This document shows positions 1 to 6,149 of a stretch of 6,522 bases of DNA, in pieces. The first letter of the stretch is position 1. Every line of letters starts with the position of its first letter. The DNA comes from Bacillota bacterium. Lineage in GTDB: Bacteria; Bacillota; Clostridia; Christensenellales; CALWSW01. The notes beneath the pieces are model-generated. The model saw only the letters and a list, made by a program, of their open reading frames with translations. It had not been told where the DNA came from and did not search any database. Location: the NCBI GenBank assembly GCA_023402915.1, contig JAEYFO010000085.1:1-6522 (forward strand), read 5' to 3'. Made by a program: the position numbers and the translations under genes.

Positions 1-1
1 G

Positions 2-691
2 CTCAAGGCGGTGCGGCTTGAGCTGTGCGGCGACCACATGATCGATTACCTTCCGGCTATTTATCGAAAAGAAGGGGAGTTCACCCGGCGCTTTTTGTCC
101 GTGTTCGACAGTATGTTCATGGACATGGAGCACAGCATCTACGAGCTGCCCGCGCGGTTCGATTATGAAAACGCCTCGGAGGAAATGCTGCGCTATCTGG
201 CGCAATGGATGTGTGTCGATGCGTTCGACGGGCCGGAGCAGTCCCTTGCCGAACGGATCCGCACGGCGCAGGCGGATTACGAAAGCCTGTATACCGTGGC
301 GGGCGTGAAGCGTTCGGTCTTTCGCCTGACCGGAAAAGAGCCGCTGCTCATCGAGCGGGCGGACGTCGATCCCAACCGGCCGGACTGCGTCGATTCCGCG
401 CTGTACCGGCGGCTGTACGGGGACGACCCTTACCGCTTTTTCCTGCTTCTGCCGGAGGAGGCCTTTTCCGGCAGGGCGCAGATCGAAGCGTTTTTGACGC
501 GCATGAAGCAGCTGATCCCCGCGGGGATGGATTTTGAACTGATCCTGCTCAAGCGCTGTGTGCAGCTGGACCGGCATACGTATCTTGGCGTCAACACCAT
601 GGTCAGCGATTACGTCCCGGTTGTGATGGATGAAAACAGCACGATCCACTATGACACGATGATCGGAGGAGACGAAGGTGAAAGAAATTAG
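2..691 (+). CDS. Phage tail protein I-like (TIGR02242-type) baseplate wedge protein, 5' partial
   Basis: Probable structural component of the baseplate of a contractile tail-like particle, where P2 gpI-type proteins help build the wedges around the central spike. The visible protein has 229 residues. Family-like marks are the early YLPAIYR segment followed by FTRRFLSVFDSMF, then LRYLAQWM, then LYTVAGVKRSVFRLTGKEPLLIE, which fits the usual 'LY..RGT..GL...L.tG..P.I.E' pattern, and a YLGVNT segment near the end. The frame is open to the left edge. A GTG at 11 and an ATG at 38 are possible starts, but neither has a good ribosome binding site, and relatives usually have residues before the YLPAIY motif, so I treat the gene as cut by the window. 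It overlaps the next gene by 14 bases, which suggests translational coupling. The family call comes from motif memory, not a search; the tail-protein assignment is fairly secure, the exact wedge position is not. Confidence 0.75.
   Translation, partial: LKAVRLELCGDHMIDYLPAIYRKEGEFTRRFLSVFDSMFMDMEHSIYELPARFDYENASEEMLRYLAQWMCVDAFDGPEQSLAERIRTAQADYESLYTVAGVKRSVFRLTGKEPLLIERADVDPNRPDCVDSALYRRLYGDDPYRFFLLLPEEAFSGRAQIEAFLTRMKQLIPAGMDFELILLKRCVQLDRHTYLGVNTMVSDYVPVVMDENSTIHYDTMIGGDEGERN
665..670 (+). promoter_or_regulatory. Ribosome binding site of the 589-residue gene
   Basis: GGAGGA lies 7 bases before the GTG at 678, inside the end of the preceding gene. It decides the start: the in-frame ATG at 702 has no comparable site upstream. 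Confidence 0.7.
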
Positions 692-2447
692 CTATTTCCC
701 CATGGAAAAAAACCGGTATTTTTACGGAAAACTGCTCACCGTCCGGGATTTTGAGGCCGAGCAGAACTATGCAAGCGCAAAGCGCCGTCTCATCAACCGG
801 GTCGTGCATGGCGCGGGCGTGGTGTGCGGCCTCGGCGTGAGTCGCAGCGACGATGCGACGCTGCTCATCGGCAGCGGCATGGCGCTGGATTATCAGGGCC
901 GGGAGATCGTCGTGGAAGAGCCGCTGGTGCGGCGCGTGGAAATGATCGAAGGGCATGAGACCCTTCTTGGAAAAGAAACGGCCTATCTGTGCCTCGATTA
1001 CGACGAAACGGACATCGAGCCGGTCAAAGCCGTCGGTTCCGACACGGGCGCCAACAGCCAATACAACATGATCCGCGAGGGCTACCGGCTGTATTTTACC
1101 GATCAGCCGCCCGAATACCGCAGCCTTCTTGAAACGGCGGGGCGGGAAAACGTCAGCGTGCTGTATTGCGCAAACGGCCTGACGCTGGTGTTTTATGCGG
1201 CGGCTGCCGCCTGCTCCGGCGATGAATTCACCGTCGGGATGCTGGTGGTCAAAAACGAAAAAACGCCGCCCGTGCGCTTTACCCTTGAGGGGGACAGCGG
1301 CATCGTCGAGAGCGAGGATGGCCGCATCCGCCTCAGCTACGGCGAAAGCCCGGACGAAAAGCGCAGCGTTCTGGAAACGGTGTTCCAGCTCAAGGCGCAG
1401 AGCCTTTCGGACGTTTCCGCGCCCCTGTTCCCCAACGGGGCGGAGCTGACGGTCGAAATGGGCGGACATACCTATAAGAACATTCTCGAGATCAACGCGG
1501 AATTGACCCTTTGCTCCAACCGCGCGGCCTATGAGGATTTCCTTCGGAAAAAGGACGACCTGAGCAGCCACCTGCGGGGGCGGGGGATCCCGATCTATCT
1601 TGCAAAGGTGGAACTCATCAGCGCCACGGAGCGGGTGTTCCTCGGCGCGGTGACCAGCCTGCCCTTCGGCCAGCGGCTCTCGCAGAGCAGCGCGGCCCAC
1701 AGCGCCGGAAAGGACCGCATGGAAGTGACCACGTCGGTCGAGTCGTTGGAATTCTGGCAAAAGCCGGACGTGAAGGCTACGTATCAGCAGGAGCAGGGCA
1801 CGCTTCATCTGGCGTTTGGCATCCCGTCGCCGGAACTGTATGATTATACTACCAGCCACGGTGTGGTGGACATTGCGCTGCCCGGCGGCATCAAAGTCAA
1901 CGGCCGCTATACTTCCGAAGAAATTCCCCACGGCTTGGGGCCGGGCAACGTGGAAGTGCGCCTGGCGGTGGAATTTGAAAACGACGGCGAGGCCCATTTG
2001 TTTGGAAACAGCGAAGTGTTCCGTTCTCGAAACAGCCCCATCGCCGCGCCCTGGCTGGAAACGGCCGTGGTGGTCTATCCTGCCCGCGGCACCATGCGCA
2101 TCGGCGTGTGGCTGCACGACAACGTTGAAGGAAATCGCATCCGAGTGCATTATTATGCGCAAAAGCCCGAACGCGACACCAGGCGGCTGCTGGAAAACCG
2201 CAAGGCCAGCGTCAGCATCCTGCCGGAGATCGTCCGGCTGGGCCAGCGCGAGCAGATGCGCTTCAAGGCGACGGTGCAGGGCAGCGAGGACAAGAGCGTC
2301 CTCTGGTCCGTCAAGGATGCGGGCGGCGGCGCCATCGACCAGAACGGCATTTATCAGGCGCCGGAAGCCAAGGGAACATACGAAATTGTGGCGGCTGCCC
2401 GCGCCGATGAAACGGTGACGGCCAGCGCCTACGTGATCGTCGAATAA
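678..2447 (+). CDS. CIS-associated baseplate or fibre protein with C-terminal Ig-like domain
   Basis: 589-residue protein, probably part of, or attached to, the baseplate of the tail-like particle; its exact role is unknown. Residues 1-85 carry a module with the pattern RYFYGKLL, DF, then a helix, then VHGAGVVCGLGV and GMALDYQGREIVV, which I associate with genes next to gpI-like proteins in contractile injection clusters. The middle is long and beta-rich, with the segments YDYTTSHGVVDIALPGG and SEEIPHGLGPG (about 388-421). Residues about 508-589 look like a bacterial Ig-like domain: VSILPEIVRLGQ, then VLWSVKD, GGGAIDQNGIYQAPEAKGTY and a final AYVIV strand. There is no signal peptide or membrane segment, as expected for a part assembled in the cytoplasm. 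The GTG start is set by GGAGGA 7 bases upstream. It could also be a surface-binding or decoration protein. The domain calls are pattern recognition; assignment to the particle comes mainly from its position. Confidence 0.65.
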   Translation: MKEISYFPMEKNRYFYGKLLTVRDFEAEQNYASAKRRLINRVVHGAGVVCGLGVSRSDDATLLIGSGMALDYQGREIVVEEPLVRRVEMIEGHETLLGKETAYLCLDYDETDIEPVKAVGSDTGANSQYNMIREGYRLYFTDQPPEYRSLLETAGRENVSVLYCANGLTLVFYAAAAACSGDEFTVGMLVVKNEKTPPVRFTLEGDSGIVESEDGRIRLSYGESPDEKRSVLETVFQLKAQSLSDVSAPLFPNGAELTVEMGGHTYKNILEINAELTLCSNRAAYEDFLRKKDDLSSHLRGRGIPIYLAKVELISATERVFLGAVTSLPFGQRLSQSSAAHSAGKDRMEVTTSVESLEFWQKPDVKATYQQEQGTLHLAFGIPSPELYDYTTSHGVVDIALPGGIKVNGRYTSEEIPHGLGPGNVEVRLAVEFENDGEAHLFGNSEVFRSRNSPIAAPWLETAVVVYPARGTMRIGVWLHDNVEGNRIRVHYYAQKPERDTRRLLENRKASVSILPEIVRLGQREQMRFKATVQGSEDKSVLWSVKDAGGGAIDQNGIYQAPEAKGTYEIVAAARADETVTASAYVIVE

Positions 2448-2490
2448 CCGGAAGGGAACCAACTCTTCCTTTCAAAAAACACCGCAAGGG

Positions 2491-2497
2491 AAAGGAG
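2491..2497 (+). promoter_or_regulatory. Ribosome binding site of the kinase-like gene
   Basis: AAAGGAG lies 7 bases before the GTG at 2505, in the 57-base gap after the Ig-domain gene. It supports the GTG start; the first in-frame ATG is 24 codons further in, at residue 25. Confidence 0.7.
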
Positions 2498-2504
2498 CGC
2501 TGCT

Positions 2505-3254
2505 GTGGACGCGATTCTCATTCGTTCCCGGTATAAAGTCACCTTCGTTCCATATGCCTGCGAAGGGTATGCCGCCATGCAGGCGGTGGACGTGGAGAGC
2601 CGGGACAAACGCGAATACCTGCTCAACGTCTATGAGGATCAGTGGGTGCGCCCCTATGTGGCGGCTTACGCTTCCTTGCAGCATTATTCCGGCTTTCACG
2701 GGGTGTTCATGGACGAGGGGAGCCTTGTGGCGGTGTTTGACGCAGTGGGCGGAACGCCCATCGATCAGGTGTTTTTCCGGGGAGCACAGCTCCCATGGCA
2801 AACGCGGCTGGCCTTTGCGCAGGAGCTGTTTCACCTGGGGCTGACGCTGGCGGATCAGCCGCCGGAGCTGGCCTGCGCTTCGCTCCTGAGCGAAAACCTC
2901 CGGCTCTGGCCAAAGGAAGGACGGCTGGCGGTAAGCGCGCAGCTTCGCCCCATGGAAAACATGAACCAGCGGGAAGCGGCGTTTCTGGTGATAGATCAGG
3001 TCAAAAAGGTGCTGCTGCGCCGGTTCAGCTCCCCGAAAGAAGAGATCAATTTCCTGGATAGTCTGGAGGAGCAGACGTTCCCGACGCCGGTCGCGCTGTA
3101 TGCCCATTGGACGCAGGCCGCCGGAAAACTGCGCGAGGACTACGAACAGCTCTACGCCAAGCCTGCCTTGCAGCGTTGGCTGTATCTGGCGTTTCAAAAT
3201 GCACTGCGCTTCGTCAAACGCCGTTGGAAGAGAAAGGGATCGAAACACTCATGA
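2505..3254 (+). CDS. Kinase-like protein, probable pseudokinase
   Basis: 249-residue soluble protein whose order of elements resembles a reduced Ser/Thr protein kinase. A beta-rich N-lobe (about 1-80) has YLLNVYED at 38-45, where a kinase has its beta3 strand but with Asn41 in the lysine position. A hinge-like stretch FDAVGGTPIDQ (78-88) is followed by a helix (97-117). ACASLLSENLRL (123-134) aligns with the catalytic loop HRDIKPENILL: Asn131 is kept, but Ser126 replaces the catalytic Asp and Leu128 the Lys. GRLAVSAQL (139-147) aligns with the strand leading to DFG, with Ala145 for the metal-binding Asp. If the alignment is right, it cannot catalyse phosphotransfer and would act as a binding or scaffold protein. 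The rest (about 150-235) is helical and the tail (236-249) is strongly basic. Its stop overlaps the cyclase-receptor start by 4 bases (ATGA), suggesting coupled production and possibly a partnership. The kinase relation is an inference and could be wrong; the open frame is secure. Confidence 0.6.
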   Translation: MDAILIRSRYKVTFVPYACEGYAAMQAVDVESRDKREYLLNVYEDQWVRPYVAAYASLQHYSGFHGVFMDEGSLVAVFDAVGGTPIDQVFFRGAQLPWQTRLAFAQELFHLGLTLADQPPELACASLLSENLRLWPKEGRLAVSAQLRPMENMNQREAAFLVIDQVKKVLLRRFSSPKEEINFLDSLEEQTFPTPVALYAHWTQAAGKLREDYEQLYAKPALQRWLYLAFQNALRFVKRRWKRKGSKHS

Positions 3255-5668
3255 AAAAGCTGCGAAAATTTTCCGTGCTGCTGCTGTTCGCGGCGTTTTT
3301 CGGCGCGCTGGTTTTCAGCGCCTTTTCCGGAGCGCTGAGCGATATGGCGGAAAATCTGCGCAGCGGCAGGGGCGCGGGCGAATGTCTTTGGGCGGCGCAG
3401 GGCGCGGATGGAAAAACCTACGCCGTCATGGAGCAAAACGGCGCGCGAACTCTTTACGGGTTGGAAGGCGCGGAGCGAAAAAGCAGGAAGAGTCTTTCGT
3501 CCGGCTTGCCGGAATCGTATGGGATCCAGTCGCTCTTCGTCGCGGCGGACGGCACTGTGCTGCTGAGCGTCTATGCCCTCGACGGCGTGCTGCCCCAAAG
3601 CTATGGCCTGTACGCTTCGCGCGAAAACGGGCCGTTTGTGCTGCTGTATCAGGCGGAGCTGTCCGGAACGACTGCGGATCAGCGGCGGCAGAGCGCAGGA
3701 CTGACGGCGGCGCGGCAGGAGGGGAATTCCGTTGCTTTGACGCTTTGCAAGGCGGGAAAGCAGGAGCAGTATTCCTACGATCCCGCCGATGGACAGGGCC
3801 TGATCGCCCGGCCGCTTGAGAACATCGAGCGGGACGCGGCGCAGCCGGACGCAGTGGAAGAGGCGTGGAGCCTTGTTCTGGCCGCTGGGATCGCGCCGGA
3901 AACCGTGACGAGTCTTTCGCCCGCAAAGGATGGAGAAGCGCTGGCTGTTTTGAATGGAAAGCAGTTGTATCTTCTTGTGGAAGGTGCAGAAAAAGCAGAC
4001 CTGAGCGCCGGATTGTACCGCAGGCCCTGGCAAAGCGCGCTGCTGCTGGCAGCCGTTGTGCTTGGCGTGCTGGCGCTGGCCTACGGGTGCTATTATGCGG
4101 TCTGCGAAGTGAAACAGCTCTATTTCCCGCTGGGACTGCGCACACTGCTTTGGCTGCTGCTGGCGGGGTATGCCGCAGTGTGCCTGCTGACGGGGCTTGG
4201 CGTCTCTCCGGCGCAGCGAAATTCCGTGCGGCAGGAAGCGCAGACGGCGCTCAAAAGTCAGGCTGCGCTGGCCGCAGAGTCCACCGAAAAGGCGGCACAG
4301 GCGCTGGCGCAGGCTTCTCCCGCGTGGGCGGACAGCGCGTTCTTCCTCCTTGAAAAGCGGGAAAACGGCTGGCAGCTCGCTTCGACGGCAGACGGAGAAA
4401 CCGGCGAAAAAGCAGCGGAAAGCGCGCAGCTTCTGCGTGCCGCCGCAGCGCAGAACTGGACGGCGCAAGAGCCGCTCGCCTTCCCAACCCTTTTGCGGGG
4501 CGAACCGAATGAATGCGTGCTGGTTCCCCTCGAAGAGAGCCGCGCAGCGCTTGGACGGATGAACGTTTCTGCGCTGGAAGAGCGCGCGGAAAGCGGCCTT
4601 AAAAAGCTGCGGCTGTGGTGCGGCGTTGCGGCGGCGGCGCTTGCGCTCGGCGCGGCAGGATTTTCTGCGGGAGCGGCCCGGGGCGCGCGGCGGGTGACGA
4701 AGGGCATTGACCTTCTGAGCGCAAAGACCGGCCATGTGCGGGTGAACAATCCCTCGGGCGACGAGCTGGAAGCGCTCGGCGCTGCGTTCAACGATCTGAG
4801 CGCGCAGCAGGACGAATGGAACCGGGAATCCCAGCAGAAAAACAACGCCTATCTGCGCTTTGTGCCCCGGCGCTTTGTGGCGCTCCTCGGAACGAAGCGC
4901 ATCGAACAGCTGGACAAAACGGCCACGGCCTCCCACGAGATGGCAGTGATGGCCGTGCGCTTCACCTTCCCGCAGGAAGCGGAGCATGCCGATGCGCAGC
5001 AGCTGTTTGACAACATCAACGAAGTGTTCGAGCATATTTCCGCCCCGGTGTCCGAGGCGGACGGCGCGATCTATAACTTTGACCACGACGGATTTGACGC
5101 GGTGTTTGAAAACGGCGCGCGCGCCGCGGTGGGCGCTGCGGTGGCCGTGCGGCAGGCTCTGCTCGATCTCAACGCCGAGCGGGCCGCCCGCGGCGAGGGC
5201 AGCGTACAGCTTCGGGTGACGCTCGACCACGGCGCGGTCATGCTGGGCGTTGTGGGCGATGGGGACCGGGTCGTTCCGACCGTGGTTTCCGCCTGCTTGA
5301 ACCGGGCGCGCCGGCTGGCCGTGCTGGCCGAACGGCTGGACGCCGGGATCCTCTGCACCGCTGCGGCGGCGGACGCGGCGAAGGAGTATGCGCTGCGTTA
5401 TATCGGAAAAACGGCGCAAAGGGACGGGGGCTTCCGCGTTTATGAAATTTTTGACGGCGACCCCTACAGCGTCCGTCAGGCCAAGGAGAGCCTGCGCGAA
5501 CCGTTCAGCAGCGGGCTTTACGCCCTTTACGGCGGAAAATTTTCCGAAGCAAAGCGCCTGTTCATGGACATCGTCCGGCGGCAGGATCAGGACGGCGCCG
5601 CCCGGTATTATCTGTATCTGGCGGACCGCTGCGAAAAAGACCCGCCGGAGGAAATTTCGCTCGGATAG
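3251..5668 (+). CDS. Four-TM sensor with HAMP and degenerate class III adenylate/guanylate cyclase domain
   Basis: 805-residue membrane receptor. Class III cyclases make cAMP or cGMP, but activity here is doubtful. Basic start MKKLRK and TM1 (about 8-27) lead to an extracytoplasmic, beta-strand-rich domain (28-260). TM2 (262-285) and TM3 (296-318) follow, then a second external domain (319-454), at first helical and Ala/Gln-rich. TM4 (455-475) leads to HAMP (about 476-520, with GDELEALGAAFNDLS), a linker, the cyclase domain (about 534-735) and a TPR-like tail (745-795: YALYGGKFSEAKRLF, then AARYYLYLADRC) common in bacterial cyclases. Asn684 and Arg688 of the VN.A.RL motif remain, and Asp613 fits the second metal site. 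The first metal Asp is missing (no Asp between 555 and 581), Asn609 replaces the substrate Lys and Ala681 the matching Asp. I chose ATG 3251 because the ATGA overlap, the basic residues and TM1 begin there; an in-frame ATG at 3107 would lie deep inside the previous gene. AAAGGGA (3233-3239) is a weak, distant binding site, so coupling is likely. Confidence 0.85.
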   Translation: MKKLRKFSVLLLFAAFFGALVFSAFSGALSDMAENLRSGRGAGECLWAAQGADGKTYAVMEQNGARTLYGLEGAERKSRKSLSSGLPESYGIQSLFVAADGTVLLSVYALDGVLPQSYGLYASRENGPFVLLYQAELSGTTADQRRQSAGLTAARQEGNSVALTLCKAGKQEQYSYDPADGQGLIARPLENIERDAAQPDAVEEAWSLVLAAGIAPETVTSLSPAKDGEALAVLNGKQLYLLVEGAEKADLSAGLYRRPWQSALLLAAVVLGVLALAYGCYYAVCEVKQLYFPLGLRTLLWLLLAGYAAVCLLTGLGVSPAQRNSVRQEAQTALKSQAALAAESTEKAAQALAQASPAWADSAFFLLEKRENGWQLASTADGETGEKAAESAQLLRAAAAQNWTAQEPLAFPTLLRGEPNECVLVPLEESRAALGRMNVSALEERAESGLKKLRLWCGVAAAALALGAAGFSAGAARGARRVTKGIDLLSAKTGHVRVNNPSGDELEALGAAFNDLSAQQDEWNRESQQKNNAYLRFVPRRFVALLGTKRIEQLDKTATASHEMAVMAVRFTFPQEAEHADAQQLFDNINEVFEHISAPVSEADGAIYNFDHDGFDAVFENGARAAVGAAVAVRQALLDLNAERAARGEGSVQLRVTLDHGAVMLGVVGDGDRVVPTVVSACLNRARRLAVLAERLDAGILCTAAAADAAKEYALRYIGKTAQRDGGFRVYEIFDGDPYSVRQAKESLREPFSSGLYALYGGKFSEAKRLFMDIVRRQDQDGAARYYLYLADRCEKDPPEEISLG

Positions 5669-5695
5669 CCGAAGAAACCTCGAAACATCCCGGAA

Positions 5696-5702
5696 AAAGG
5701 AG
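5696..5702 (+). promoter_or_regulatory. Ribosome binding site of the small tail-anchored gene
   Basis: AAAGGAG lies 8 bases before the ATG at 5711. It shows that the short gene after the cyclase is translated on its own signal; the 42-base gap holds nothing else I can identify. Confidence 0.7.
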
Positions 5703-5710
5703 AAGGTTTT

Positions 5711-6097
5711 ATGCCCATTACGCCCCTTGATACGGTAAAAAATCAGTTCGAAAGCGCCGCCCGCAGGCAGGGTCAGGCCGTCGTTTCCGATGTGCGGCGG
5801 CAGACCAGCATCGTCCGCGCGGCCAACGCGCTCCTTGGAAAAGGGCGGAACGCGCTGGAAAAGGGCACGCGGGAGGCCAGAGCGAAAGCGGAGCGTTCTG
5901 CGGAAAAGGGTGGCGTTTACGTGCAGAAGCAGCCGGTCGTTCGCGCGCCGGACGGTTATGTGCGCCGTTCGCCGGTGCAGCCCGTCGTGGAAGCGGCGGA
6001 TTACCGCAAGCGCTGCGTTCGCCGGTGCGTGGGCGCGGTGCTGGGTATTTTGGCGGCGATGGGAGCAATGGTTCTTTTGTTCCGGCATATTTTTTAG
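5711..6097 (+). CDS. Small basic C-tail-anchored membrane protein, unknown function
   Basis: I do not recognise this 128-residue protein. Residues 1-65 are probably helical and very rich in Arg, Lys and Ala (RQGQAVVSDVRRQTS, then GKGRNALEKGTREARAKAERS). A Val/Pro/Arg-containing linker follows (about 70-95: VVRAPDGYVRRSPVQPVVE). A basic patch RKRCVRR (99-105) then leads into one hydrophobic segment at about 107-124 (VGAVLGILAAMGAMVLLF), with only four residues after it. There is no signal peptide, so I expect a tail anchor with the basic domain in the cytoplasm. Such a domain could touch the inner membrane face, nucleic acid or an acidic partner; none of this is shown. It sits 42 bases after the cyclase and 52 before another single-pass membrane gene. 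The clear ribosome site and a frame running cleanly from start to anchor support a real gene. Confidence 0.7.
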   Translation: MPITPLDTVKNQFESAARRQGQAVVSDVRRQTSIVRAANALLGKGRNALEKGTREARAKAERSAEKGGVYVQKQPVVRAPDGYVRRSPVQPVVEAADYRKRCVRRCVGAVLGILAAMGAMVLLFRHIF

Positions 6098-6121
6098 AAA
6101 ATCTTTCAGAAAAACAGAATT

Positions 6122-6136
6122 CCGGCGCGCGGCCGG
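6122..6136 (+). other. Short GC hairpin next to a ribosome binding site
   Basis: CCGGC (6122-6126) pairs with GCCGG (6132-6136) around a GCGCG loop. The 3' arm overlaps the first two G bases of the GGGGAGGAA ribosome site of the next gene, so folding could hinder initiation. No T run follows, so it is not an intrinsic terminator. A 5-base stem in GC-rich DNA may be chance. Confidence 0.3.
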
Positions 6137-6143
6137 GGAGGAA
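6135..6143 (+). promoter_or_regulatory. Ribosome binding site that decides a TTG start
   Basis: GGGGAGGAA ends 6 bases before TTG 6150. The ATG at 6143 overlaps this site and opens a different frame, so it cannot be the start served by it. This, plus the protein read from TTG, identifies the true frame. Confidence 0.7.
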
Positions 6144-6149
6144 TGACTC

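Noticed and set aside
205..537. Overlapping + strand open frame inside the tail protein gene
   Set aside because: Arg/Ala/Gly-rich shadow in another frame with no ribosome site, while the tail protein frame has recognisable family motifs.
603..2462. Long open frame of about 619 codons on the minus strand
   Set aside because: It lies opposite the Ig-domain protein, has no ribosome site, and its protein is rich in His, Arg, Ala and Phe in the manner of an antisense shadow of GC-rich coding DNA.
2450..2469. Possible hairpin GGAAG/CTTCC after the Ig-domain gene as a terminator
   Set aside because: The stem is only five bases with a ten-base loop and no T run of terminator type; the next gene follows at once with its own ribosome site, so the operon probably continues.
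3107..3250. In-frame upstream extension of the cyclase receptor to ATG 3107
   Set aside because: It would add 48 residues lying wholly inside the kinase-like gene and place non-membrane sequence before the basic start and first membrane segment at ATG 3251.
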